The position numbers and the translations under genes are program-made. This document shows, piece by piece, positions 1 to 7,723 of a DNA stretch of 64,000 nt (within the stretch, counting starts at the first letter, position 1; every line of letters starts with the position of its first letter). The stretch is from Bacteroidales bacterium. GTDB taxonomy: Bacteria > Bacteroidota > Bacteroidia > Bacteroidales > Prolixibacteraceae. A model generated the notes under the pieces. It was given only the letters and a program-made list of their open reading frames with translations. It ran no database searches and had not been told where the DNA came from. The stretch spans positions 62,001 to 126,000 of the forward strand of contig JAAYDJ010000021.1 in assembly GCA_012729335.1 (NCBI GenBank). The letters run 5' to 3'.

Positions 1-324
1 GGTATAGCTGGTCATTTCCAATACCGCCCTGATATTGTCTTCGATGCTCAGTTTTCTGAAAACGCTCGCCTCCTGGGCAAGGTAACCGATGCCCAGCTGG
101 GCACGCTTATACACCGGCAACCGCGTGATCTCCTCGTCGTTCAGAAAAATATTGCCCGAAAAGGGCTGGATCAGTCCCACGATCATGTAAAAGGAGGTGG
201 TTTTACCGGCTCCGTTAGGCCCGAGCAAACCAACGATCTCCCCCTGGCGCACTTCGAAGCTGACCCCGTTGACCACCGTCCGCTTCCGGTATTTCTTGAC
301 TATGTTCTCTGCCCTTAATATCAT
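1..324 (-). CDS. lptB: LPS export ABC transporter ATP-binding protein LptB (3' part beyond window edge)
   Basis: ATPase that powers extraction of lipopolysaccharide from the inner membrane in the LptB2FG complex. About 108 N-terminal residues are visible. They contain the Walker A motif GPNGAGKTT followed by SFYMIVG, and the Q-loop region [13 protein letters not shown], both typical of LptB rather than of generic ABC ATPases. Translation starts at ATG 324 (a GTG lies 9 bases upstream). The gene lies 20 bp downstream of tatC on the same strand, so the two are probably co-transcribed. The Walker B and signature motifs are outside the window. Confidence 0.88.
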   Translation of the reverse strand, partial: MILRAENIVKKYRKRTVVNGVSFEVRQGEIVGLLGPNGAGKTTSFYMIVGLIQPFSGNIFLNDEEITRLPVYKRAQLGIGYLAQEASVFRKLSIEDNIRAVLEMTSYT

Positions 325-344
325 CGTTTTCACACTTCACTGGT

Positions 345-1232
345 TTAAGAGGCATTGGCGGCCATTCTCTCCTTTTTCTCCATGTTTTTCACCACCCGCG
401 CCGAAATGAAAATACTCACCTCGTAGAGCAAAAGCAGGGGCAGGGCCACCAAAATCTGGCTGAATACGTCGGGCGGCGTGATGATGGCTGCCAGCAACAC
501 CAGCACAACGATGGCATGCTTCCGGTAGGTACGCATAAACTCCGGGGTCAGCAACCCCACCTTGCTCAGGGAATAGGAAAAGACCGGCAACAGAAACACC
601 ACCCCTGAGGCAAATACAATGCTCACCACCATGCTGATATAGGAAGTGATGTTGATCTGATTGGATACATCAGGGCTGATGGAATAGTTGCCGAAAAACT
701 GAATCGACAGGGGAACGATCAGGTAATATCCGAAGAGCAGGCCCAGAATGAAAAGGAAAGTGGTGTAAAAGACGGCTCCGGTGGCCACCTTTTTCTCATT
801 CTCATACAGCGCCGGCTTGATGAATTTCCAGAACTCCCAGAAAACCACGGGTGCCGCCATGATCAGGCCCGCGATCATGGCCGTCCACATCGACATGTTG
901 AACTGCCCGGGCAACTTGATGTTGATCAGCTCGATCTCCTTCTGGTTGATCCGCAGGGCGTCGGTATTGAAAAATTCAGCCATTTTGGCAAACATCCTGT
1001 TGGTCCAGAAATCGGGTGACTTGGGCTTAAAAATAAGTTCCTGGAAAATGAAATCCTGGATGATGAAGGCAAACACCGCCAGAACAAAAACGGCAATCAG
1101 CGAACGGATGATGTGCCACCTGAGCTCCTCCAGGTGGTCAAGAAAGGACATCTCCCCCACTTTTTCCTTTTCCTTCCGGTCCTTCCTTTCGATCGCCTTT
1201 CTCTCCCTGTCACTGTTTTTGCCCATCCGCAT
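345..1232 (-). CDS. tatC: Sec-independent protein translocase subunit TatC
   Basis: Multispanning inner-membrane receptor of the twin-arginine translocase, which exports folded proteins. The diagnostic N-terminal motif SFLDHLEELRWHIIRS is present, followed by several hydrophobic segments, with PVFWEFWKFIKPALYENEKK after the second. The open frame runs upstream to 1295, but a perfect -7 element lies at 1257-1264, so those residues would precede the transcript. I therefore place the start at ATG 1232 (ATG 1226 is also possible). Ahead of the first membrane segment there is a charged lysine-rich stretch, longer than in E. coli TatC. Tat-signal proteins occur in this window at 41197-42519 and from 63228, and tatA is at 51415. 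Confidence 0.9.
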   Translation of the reverse strand: MRMGKNSDRERKAIERKDRKEKEKVGEMSFLDHLEELRWHIIRSLIAVFVLAVFAFIIQDFIFQELIFKPKSPDFWTNRMFAKMAEFFNTDALRINQKEIELINIKLPGQFNMSMWTAMIAGLIMAAPVVFWEFWKFIKPALYENEKKVATGAVFYTTFLFILGLLFGYYLIVPLSIQFFGNYSISPDVSNQINITSYISMVVSIVFASGVVFLLPVFSYSLSKVGLLTPEFMRTYRKHAIVVLVLLAAIITPPDVFSQILVALPLLLLYEVSIFISARVVKNMEKKERMAANAS

Positions 1233-1256
1233 CGCTCGTGATAAAGTTAAACGCTG

Positions 1257-1264
1257 CAAATATA
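1257..1264 (-). promoter_or_regulatory. -7 promoter element of tatC-lptB
   Basis: TATATTTG on the minus strand matches the Bacteroidota -7 consensus TAnnTTTG. A TTG lies about 24 bp further upstream. It supports a tatC start at 1232 or 1226 rather than the longer open frame. Confidence 0.6.
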
Positions 1265-1341
1265 GCGACTTCCCCTGAACCACACCTGTTACCAATTGTA
1301 TAATTATTTCTAAAAATAGGAGGTTGCGCTTGTGCTTTGGA

Positions 1342-1349
1342 TAACTTTG
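1342..1349 (+). promoter_or_regulatory. -7 promoter element of recQ
   Basis: TAACTTTG matches TAnnTTTG. A TTG at 1324-1326 could serve as the -33 element, although the 15-bp spacing is short. The recQ ATG follows 58 bp downstream. Confidence 0.5.
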
Positions 1350-1407
1350 ATTAATTTAGGTAGCCTTAAAAAACGGGGTATTGTTATAATCCTGAAAAAA
1401 GCAAGGG

Positions 1408-3591
1408 ATGTCAAGGAAAACGGAATTAACAGGATATCTGCAGAGGTATTTCGGTTTTGACAGGTTCAAGGGGGAGCAGGAAGCGGCCATCATGAGTGTG
1501 CTGGAGGGGAACAACACGTTTGTGCTGATGCCCACAGGGGGAGGCAAGTCACTCATTTATCAGTTGCCGGCGGTGATGATGGAGGGAACGGCCATTGTCA
1601 TTTCGCCGCTGATTGCCCTGATGAAGAACCAGGTCGACTCGATGCGCGGGATATCGACGGAAGACAATATCGCCCATTTTCTCAACTCCTCGTTGTCAAA
1701 GGCAGCCATACAGGATGTGAAAGACGATGTCATTGCAGGGAAGACCAAGCTGCTTTATGTGGCGCCTGAGTCGCTGACCAAGGAGGAGAACGTGGAGTTC
1801 CTGAAGAACATTAAAGTCTCGTTTTATGCCGTGGATGAGGCGCATTGCATATCAGAATGGGGGCATGATTTCAGGCCCGAGTACCGCCGGATAAAACCCA
1901 TCGTCCAGGAAATCGGGGTGGCGCCCATTGTGGCCCTGACGGCCACGGCCACGGCCAAGGTGCAACATGACATCCAGAAGAACCTGGGCATCCTTGACGC
2001 CAGAGTTTTCAAGGCTTCCTTTAACCGGTCCAATCTCTATTACGAGGTGCGCCCCAAGGTCAAACCCGAAAACCAGATCATCAGGTTCATCAAGGAAAAT
2101 CCCGGAAAATCGGGGATCATCTATTGTCTGAGCCGCAAAAAGGTGGAGGAGCTGGCCGAAACGCTCCGCATCAACGAAATTAAAGTGCTTCCTTATCATG
2201 CGGGCATGGATGCCGCCACCCGCAGCCTCAACCAGGACAAATTTCTGATGGAGGAGGTCGATGTCATGGTGGCCACCATCGCATTCGGCATGGGCATCGA
2301 CAAACCCGATGTGCGTTACGTGATCCATTACGACATTCCCAAGAGCCTCGAAGGATACTACCAGGAGACGGGGCGCGCCGGCCGCGACGGCGGTGAAGGC
2401 AAATGCATCACCTTTTACAGCTATAAGGACATCCAGAAACTCGACAAGTTCATGCACGGCAAACCGGTTGCCGAACAGGAAATCGGCCGCCAATTGCTGC
2501 TTGACACGGTTTCCTACGCCGAAACCGCCATCTGCCGCCGCATCATCCTCCTCCACTATTTCGGGGAGAAATATGAAAATGATAATTGCGGGAACTGCGA
2601 CAACTGCCTTAATCCCAAGGAAATCATTGAGGCCAGCGACGAAGTGACCCGCGCCCTCGAAGCCATTCTGGAAGTAAAGGAAAAATACAAAGCAGAGCAT
2701 ATCGCCGACATCCTGGTGGGGAAAAGCTCGGCGGCGGTCAAGTCGTTCCACCATGATGAACTGGAGTCGTTTGGCTCAGGCGACGACCACGACGAGCATT
2801 TCTGGAATGCCGTCTTTCGCCAGTCGATGGTAGCGGGGCTCATCTCCAAGGACATAGAAAACTATGGCCTGCTGAAGATCACCCCCGAGGGGCATGCTTT
2901 CCTGAATCACCCGCAACCCTTCCAGCTGGTGAAAAACCACCGCTATGAGGACGAGGAAGACGAATCGGCGGCTGGCGCCCCGGCCGGCGGATCGGGCGGA
3001 GACCCCGAACTCTTCAACATGCTCAAGGATTTGCGCAAAAGCATCGCCAAAAAACACAACCTCCCCCCTTACGTCATTTTTCAGGATCCCTCCCTGGCCG
3101 ACATGTCCATCCAGTACCCCATCACCCTCGATGAACTCCAGAAAATCCAGGGAGTGGGACAGGGAAAGGCCCAACGCTACGGAAAAGAGTTTGTGGCCCT
3201 GATCAAGAAATACGTCGATGAGAACGAAATTGAACGGCCCCAGGACCTGGTGGTCAGGCAGGTGGCCAACAAATCAAAGATGAAGGTGTATATCATCCAG
3301 AGCATTGACCGCAAGATATCCCTGGAGGACATCGCCGAGGCCAAAGGCATCGAATTCCCTGAGCTGCTCAGTGAAATCGAGGCCATAGTCAATGCCGGCA
3401 CCCGCATCAACATCGATTACTACATCAACGAAGTGCTCGATGAAGACAATCAGGAAGAGATCTTTGACTACTTCCGGGAAGCAGAAAACGACTCCATTGC
3501 AGCTGCCGTGGCGGAACTCGGCGAAGCCGATTACTCCGAAGACCACATCCGCCTGATGCGCATCAAGTTCCTTTCCGACATGGGCAACTGA
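1408..3591 (+). CDS. recQ: ATP-dependent DNA helicase RecQ
   Basis: 3'-5' superfamily 2 helicase acting in recombinational repair and fork processing. Seen: Walker A PTGGGKS (residues 42-48), DEAH box (143-146), and helicase motif VI in YYQETGRAGRDG (317-328). The RecQ zinc-binding cysteines are C376, C394, C397 and C400 (CGNCDNC). A winged-helix region follows, then an HRDC domain at about 530-610 for DNA binding, and a further helical C-terminal region to residue 727. A low-complexity Gly/Ala/Asp linker (about 515-530) separates RQC from HRDC. The gene is monocistronic with its own promoter, and the 37-bp repeat array lies downstream of it. Confidence 0.95.
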   Translation: MSRKTELTGYLQRYFGFDRFKGEQEAAIMSVLEGNNTFVLMPTGGGKSLIYQLPAVMMEGTAIVISPLIALMKNQVDSMRGISTEDNIAHFLNSSLSKAAIQDVKDDVIAGKTKLLYVAPESLTKEENVEFLKNIKVSFYAVDEAHCISEWGHDFRPEYRRIKPIVQEIGVAPIVALTATATAKVQHDIQKNLGILDARVFKASFNRSNLYYEVRPKVKPENQIIRFIKENPGKSGIIYCLSRKKVEELAETLRINEIKVLPYHAGMDAATRSLNQDKFLMEEVDVMVATIAFGMGIDKPDVRYVIHYDIPKSLEGYYQETGRAGRDGGEGKCITFYSYKDIQKLDKFMHGKPVAEQEIGRQLLLDTVSYAETAICRRIILLHYFGEKYENDNCGNCDNCLNPKEIIEASDEVTRALEAILEVKEKYKAEHIADILVGKSSAAVKSFHHDELESFGSGDDHDEHFWNAVFRQSMVAGLISKDIENYGLLKITPEGHAFLNHPQPFQLVKNHRYEDEEDESAAGAPAGGSGGDPELFNMLKDLRKSIAKKHNLPPYVIFQDPSLADMSIQYPITLDELQKIQGVGQGKAQRYGKEFVALIKKYVDENEIERPQDLVVRQVANKSKMKVYIIQSIDRKISLEDIAEAKGIEFPELLSEIEAIVNAGTRINIDYYINEVLDEDNQEEIFDYFREAENDSIAAAVAELGEADYSEDHIRLMRIKFLSDMGN

Positions 3592-3707
3592 TTCCTCCCC
3601 TATTCCCGTTCAGGATTTCCCGGGGCCCTCTTCCGGGCAGATCATCACATGGCGTACCGGGATCTCCCTCATGGAAGATACAGGCTGGGGGGACGGGGCT
3701 CTTCCGC

Positions 3708-3892
3708 GGGAACAGAAGGCTGCCGGGGCATACCGGAGCCTACCGGGAACAGAAGGCTGCAGGGGCATACCGGAGCCTACCGGGAACGGGAGGTTTCAGG
3801 GATATACTGGAGCCACACAGGAACAGAAGGCTGCCGGGGCGTTCAGGAGCCTACCGGGAACGGGAGGTTGCAGGGGCATACCGGTTCCTCCC
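3708..3892. repeat. Five contiguous 37-bp tandem repeats with internal hairpins
   Basis: Units start at 3708, 3745, 3782, 3819 and 3856, each exactly 37 bp with no spacer. Units 1 and 2 differ at one base; the others are more diverged. In unit 1 the arm AGGCT-G-CCGG can pair with CCGG-AGCCT around the loop GGCATA (nine pairs, one bulged G). Units 2 and 4 keep the AGGCT/AGCCT arms. Unit 5 has GGAGG with CCTCC instead, so pairing is kept with a different sequence. Unit 3 is the most decayed. The array ends 32 bp before the ahcY -7 element. Confidence 0.85.
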
Positions 3893-3924
3893 CTTGGGCC
3901 GCATGGGAATTCAAGAATTTTGAG

Positions 3925-3932
3925 TATTTTTG
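3925..3932 (+). promoter_or_regulatory. -7 promoter element of ahcY
   Basis: TATTTTTG matches TAnnTTTG, 34 bp before the ATG at 3967. No well-spaced TTG is evident (nearest 3894-3896). The nearby AGGAA at 3962-3966 almost touches the start codon. Confidence 0.5.
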
Positions 3933-3966
3933 CCCCTCATTTTTAAACAGCTTAATACAACAGGAA

Positions 3967-5364
3967 ATGAATGAATATAAAGTGGCGGATATGTCTCTGG
4001 CCAGGTTTGGCCGGAAGGAGATAGAGATCGCCGAGAAGGAGATGCCGGGGCTGATGGCCATCAGGGAACGGTATCGTGGGGCGCAGCCCCTGAAGGGGGC
4101 CCGTGTGACGGGAAGCCTGCACATGACCGTACAGACGGCGGTGCTGATTGAGACGCTGGTGGCCCTGGGCGCTGAAGTGCGCTGGGCCAGCTGTAACATT
4201 TTCTCGACCCAGGACCATGCCGCAGCGGCCATCGCTGAAGCTGGGATTCCCGTTTTTGCCTGGAAGGGGGAAACCCTTGAAGAGTACTGGTGGTGCACCG
4301 AAAGGGCCCTTGACTTCGGGGGTGGCAAAGGTCCCCATCTCATCGTCGACGACGGGGGCGACGCCACCCTGATGGTTCACCGCGGGTACAAGGCTGAAAA
4401 AGACCCCTCGGTACTGGATCTTCCCGCAGAAGGGGAGGATGAGGCCCAGCTGAACGCCCTGCTGAAGAAAATAGTGAAGGAGACCCCCGGCCGCTGGAGC
4501 GGGGTGGCCCGTGACCTCAAAGGGGTGTCGGAGGAGACCACCACCGGCGTCCACCGCCTTTACCAGATGAAAGAAAACGGAGAACTTCTCTTTCCGGCCA
4601 TCAACGTGAACGACTCGGTCACCAAGTCTAAATTCGACAACCTTTATGGCTGCCGGGAATCCCTGGCCGACGGCATCAAGCGGGCAACCGATGTGATGAT
4701 TGCCGGCAAGGTGGTGGTGGTGGCCGGCTATGGCGACGTGGGGAAAGGGTGCGCCCGCTCGATGCGGGGATACGGTGCCCGGGTCATCGTCACCGAGATT
4801 GACCCCATCTGCGCCCTGCAGGCCGCTATGGAAGGCTTTGAGGTGAAAACCATGGAAGAGGCTCTCCCCGAAGGAAACATCTTTGTGACCACCACCGGAA
4901 ACCGCGACGTGATCACCGGCGAACATATGGCGGCCATGAAAGACCAGGCCATCGTCTGTAACATCGGTCACTTTGACAACGAGATCCAGGTGGCCCGGCT
5001 CGAAAAATGGCCCGGCATCGTCAGAACCAACATCAAGCCGCAGGTCGATAAATATACTTACAGCGACGGCCATTCCATTTTTCTGCTGGCAGAAGGAAGG
5101 CTGGTGAACCTGGGATGTGCCACAGGTCATCCCTCCTTTGTGATGAGCAACTCCTTCACGAACCAGACCCTGGCCCAGCTGGAACTCTGGCAGAACAACC
5201 TGGACATCGATGTCTACCGTCTGCCCAAGCGGCTCGATGAAGAGGTGGCCCGTCTTCATCTGGAACAGCTGGGGGTCAGGCTCACCACCCTGACCGGTGA
5301 ACAGGCCGCCTATATTGGCGTGCCCGTGGAAGGCCCCTATAAGCCCGAGCATTACAGATACTGA
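3967..5364 (+). CDS. ahcY: Adenosylhomocysteinase (S-adenosyl-L-homocysteine hydrolase)
   Basis: Hydrolyses S-adenosylhomocysteine to adenosine and homocysteine, relieving product inhibition of methyltransferases. At 465 residues it has the family's normal length. The start is ATG 3967, giving [20 protein letters not shown] as in other family members; the longer frame from 3649 only reads the repeat array. Seen: the substrate-domain motif [20 protein letters not shown], the NAD-binding loop GYGDVGKG near residue 254, [10 protein letters not shown], and a C-terminus ending in PYKPEHYRY, as expected for the residues that reach the neighbouring subunit's NAD. No SAH riboswitch was recognised upstream. 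Confidence 0.95.
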   Translation: MNEYKVADMSLARFGRKEIEIAEKEMPGLMAIRERYRGAQPLKGARVTGSLHMTVQTAVLIETLVALGAEVRWASCNIFSTQDHAAAAIAEAGIPVFAWKGETLEEYWWCTERALDFGGGKGPHLIVDDGGDATLMVHRGYKAEKDPSVLDLPAEGEDEAQLNALLKKIVKETPGRWSGVARDLKGVSEETTTGVHRLYQMKENGELLFPAINVNDSVTKSKFDNLYGCRESLADGIKRATDVMIAGKVVVVAGYGDVGKGCARSMRGYGARVIVTEIDPICALQAAMEGFEVKTMEEALPEGNIFVTTTGNRDVITGEHMAAMKDQAIVCNIGHFDNEIQVARLEKWPGIVRTNIKPQVDKYTYSDGHSIFLLAEGRLVNLGCATGHPSFVMSNSFTNQTLAQLELWQNNLDIDVYRLPKRLDEEVARLHLEQLGVRLTTLTGEQAAYIGVPVEGPYKPEHYRY

Positions 5365-5463
5365 CCTGAAGAATTTGCCATAACCCGGGGTTCTCCCCGG
5401 CGGATGCCGCCTTCCCCAGGAAGTGCGGCATTGCTGATTTAAGGGGAATGGAATTGCCCCGTG

Positions 5464-5898
5464 TCAGTTGTAAATCCTCAGCGTGTTCCCCGTTACCGAA
5501 ACATGGTAGGGTTGCAGGGGAAAGGTCGCAGGTCCCTTTACCGGGTAACCGCCCCCCGCCAGCAAAAATTGCGACCCGCACCGCGGGCAGGTGGCTACGG
5601 CCCCCTCAAGGGTCACAGCCACCTTCGGATCGATCTCATGGGTGCACGCCGCATCATACGCCTGCCACGACCCCGGATACTCACAGTAAACGACCACCCC
5701 GGCAAAACCGGGCCCCCTGAAGTAAACCGAATTGCCCGTGACCGTCAGATCGTTGACAATTCCCAAATCGACCGAGAAAGATACCGGAACATAGGGTATG
5801 ACCTGGTTCTGCTCCTTATCACATGCTGCGAAAGGCACCATAACCATGAAAAGCACCACCGGTATGGCTGTCTTCATCCTGAAAAAACTGCGCTTCAT
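5464..5898 (-). CDS. Rieske-like [2Fe-2S] lipoprotein with a CxxC second motif
   Basis: Exported lipoprotein of 144 residues. The signal peptide ends at the lipobox FAAC, followed by a small beta-rich Rieske-type domain. The first cluster motif is C-T-H in DAACTHEID, and 16 residues later comes C-P-R-C-G-S-Q-F. Classical Rieske proteins have CxH and CxxH; here the second histidine is cysteine, so ligation would be 3 Cys + 1 His or the site may be modified. The ending GPAT-PL-Y-V with LRIYN is typical of Bacteroidota Rieske-like proteins. The ATG at 5898 gives a proper signal peptide; the longer frame is antisense to the next gene. Redox partner unknown. Confidence 0.72.
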   Translation of the reverse strand: MKRSFFRMKTAIPVVLFMVMVPFAACDKEQNQVIPYVPVSFSVDLGIVNDLTVTGNSVYFRGPGFAGVVVYCEYPGSWQAYDAACTHEIDPKVAVTLEGAVATCPRCGSQFLLAGGGYPVKGPATFPLQPYHVSVTGNTLRIYN

Positions 5899-5991
5899 TT
5901 CCCTCTGTTCCCGATTTTTACTACTTTTATATCCTACAAACAACGAAAGTAACCGTTTTATTTCACAAGAGGAAAGAAATTTACAACCGGC

Positions 5992-6573
5992 ATGGACGAC
6001 ATCATAGTCATCGTACTGACCCTGGCCCTCACGATTCTGGCGGCTGTCAACCAGAACAAGAAGAAAAGGAAAGCAGCGGAAACGCAAGCGCCGGAACCTG
6101 ATTTCTGGAAGGTGCTCTTCCCGGGCAGGGAGGAAGAGGAGGAGACGCCACCCTTCCCGGCGCGGGACTCCATGGTCAGGGAGGAAGTGGTTACCCGGCA
6201 TGAGCCGGCGGCTGCGGCCGCTGCCGGAAGCGGCCCAAGCCATTATGGCGGGGAATCCAGGGATCCCGGGAGTTACGAACAGGAGGGGGGATCGGTGGTC
6301 AGAGCCGGTAGACTCCGCTCCCAACGCCAGGAAAGCCCGCAGAGAACCACCGCGCATTTCCGGAAAACCTCCCCGGGTACTCCTTCAAAGGGTCCCTTTT
6401 CCGGGGAAGCCCGGGAAGATGCCCTCCGGGAAGGAAACCGCCAAGGATTCCCGGCTTCCGCAGGATCCCAAATCACCCCCGATGAGGAAGCTTCACCCGC
6501 TGCCTTTTTGGACGATTTCTCACTTCGGAAAGCAGTAATATACCGTGAAATACTTGATCCCAAATATTTTTAA
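5992..6573 (+). CDS. Small membrane-anchored protein with conserved LRKAVIYREIL tail
   Basis: Unrecognised protein of 193 residues. One N-terminal hydrophobic segment (about residues 4-18) is followed by a KKKRK cluster, so the bulk should be cytoplasmic. The middle is long, charged and low in complexity (E, P, A, G rich) and probably disordered. The last 20 or so residues, FSLRKAVIYREILDPKYF, look like a conserved short helix of the sort seen at the end of small Bacteroidota proteins of this layout. It is divergent from the Rieske-like gene. The conserved end tethered by a variable linker suggests a docking peptide; this is inference. Confidence 0.6.
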   Translation: MDDIIVIVLTLALTILAAVNQNKKKRKAAETQAPEPDFWKVLFPGREEEEETPPFPARDSMVREEVVTRHEPAAAAAAGSGPSHYGGESRDPGSYEQEGGSVVRAGRLRSQRQESPQRTTAHFRKTSPGTPSKGPFSGEAREDALREGNRQGFPASAGSQITPDEEASPAAFLDDFSLRKAVIYREILDPKYF

Positions 6574-6633
6574 CGGGATTGTGCCGGTTCCTTTAAAAAA
6601 TCGGGCTTTCATTTTTTAATTCAGGAAATTCAC

Positions 6634-6641
6634 TATTTTTG
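6634..6641 (+). promoter_or_regulatory. -7 promoter element of greA-HIT
   Basis: TATTTTTG matches TAnnTTTG, 69 bp before the greA start. A full Shine-Dalgarno AAGGAGG lies at 6695-6701, nine bases before the ATG. That is unusual in this window, where most genes have no clear one. Confidence 0.55.
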
Positions 6642-6710
6642 TACCAGGAAGAGTCCTGAGGGATTCTTTCTCTTTTTTTTAGGTGCCATCAAACAAGGAG
6701 GAATACAATA

Positions 6711-7184
6711 ATGACACGAAGTGTCTATCTCACCCAGGAGGGATTGAAGAAATTGCGCGAAGAGCTGGAATACCTCATGAATATTGAGCGGCCCCGGATT
6801 TCGAAGCAGATCGGGGAAGCCATTGAGAAAGGGGATATCACCGAGAATGCGGAATATGATGCCGCCAAGGATGCCCAGGGGCTTCTGGAGGCCAAGATCG
6901 CAGGCTTGCAGAATAAGATTGCCCATGCCCGGATCATCGATGAATCGAAGATTGACACCAGTCAGGTGCAGATCCTTAACAAGGTGACGATCAAGAACCA
7001 GAAGAATAACCAGGTGATGCAATACACCATTGTTCCTGAGAGCGAAGCCAACCTGAAGGAGGGCAAGATATCGGTATCGACGCCTATCGCCCAGGGATTG
7101 ATGGGCAAGAAGGTGGGGGATACCGTGGAGATCAGGGTTCCGGCGGGAATGATCCAGTTTGAGATTGTGGAAATCAACCTTTAA
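6711..7184 (+). CDS. greA: Transcription elongation factor GreA
   Basis: Rescues backtracked RNA polymerase by stimulating transcript cleavage through the secondary channel. The 157 residues match the family length. The N-terminal coiled coil carries the acidic tip signature: EKGDITENAEYDAAKDAQG contains the D and E residues that act at the polymerase active site. The C-terminal FKBP-like domain ends with VPAGMIQFEIVEI. The HIT gene follows after 11 bp, so the pair is co-transcribed, a common Bacteroidota arrangement. Confidence 0.95.
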   Translation: MTRSVYLTQEGLKKLREELEYLMNIERPRISKQIGEAIEKGDITENAEYDAAKDAQGLLEAKIAGLQNKIAHARIIDESKIDTSQVQILNKVTIKNQKNNQVMQYTIVPESEANLKEGKISVSTPIAQGLMGKKVGDTVEIRVPAGMIQFEIVEINL

Positions 7185-7195
7185 AAGAGAAACCT

Positions 7196-7597
7196 ATGTC
7201 ATCGGTATTTACCAGGATCATCAACAGTGAAATTCCGGCCTGGAAAGTGGCCGAGACCGACGGGTACATTGCTTTTCTTGACATATCGCCGGTGGCCCCC
7301 GGGCACACCCTGGTGGTTCCCAAGAAAGAGGTCGACTACCTCTTTGACCTGGATGATGAGACCTACCTGGGGTTACAGGCCTTTGCCAAAAAGGTGGCCA
7401 TAGGGATCAGGAAGGCCATTCCCTGCCGCAAGGTGGGAGTAGCCGTGCTGGGACTTGAAGTGCCCCACGCACATATACACCTGGTACCCATGCAGGATGA
7501 ATCAGACCTGCTCAACTTCGGGAAGAAGCTCCATCCCACCAAAGAGGAGTTCGAGGTGATCCGTGACCGGATCGCCGCCCAGATCACCCTCCGTTAA
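7196..7597 (+). CDS. HIT family (histidine triad) nucleotide-binding protein
   Basis: Purine-nucleotide hydrolase or nucleotidyl-transfer protein of the HIT superfamily, 133 residues. The triad HAHIHLVP is at residues 91-98 (H91, H93, H95). The N-terminal part FTRIINSEIPAWKVAETD and PGHTLVVPKKEVDYLFDL are typical of the HinT/FHIT-type fold. It lies 11 bp after greA. The exact substrate (AMP-lysine-type conjugates or dinucleoside polyphosphates) cannot be read from sequence. Confidence 0.93.
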   Translation: MSSVFTRIINSEIPAWKVAETDGYIAFLDISPVAPGHTLVVPKKEVDYLFDLDDETYLGLQAFAKKVAIGIRKAIPCRKVGVAVLGLEVPHAHIHLVPMQDESDLLNFGKKLHPTKEEFEVIRDRIAAQITLR

Positions 7598-7723
7598 GAA
7601 CGCTCCCCCATCCGGGACAGGCTCCTGCTCTATGGGGTGCGGGCCGTTCACCCTGTACCCTTCCCCGGGGAAACTTATCAACAAGCCCTGTGCCCATCGG
7701 CCTGAATCATTAATTTTACAGGC

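Larger units (their letters stand above)
3592..3966. other. recQ-ahcY intergenic region
   Basis: This 375-bp gap has no convincing gene. It holds the five-unit 37-bp array (3708-3892) and then the ahcY promoter. Open frames here (including an in-frame extension of ahcY from 3649) translate the same repeat in three successive phases because 37 is not a multiple of three. That argues against coding. Confidence 0.75.

Noticed and set aside
1852-2754. 300-residue minus-strand frame inside recQ
   Set aside because: It is antisense to conserved recQ coding sequence; such long shadow frames recur in this GC-rich window.
3708-3892. CRISPR array
   Set aside because: The 37-bp units are directly adjacent with no unique spacers, and no cas genes are nearby.
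3649-3966. N-terminal extension of adenosylhomocysteinase
   Set aside because: The extension is only a frame through the non-triplet 37-bp array and crosses the -7 element; homologues begin at the ATG at 3967.
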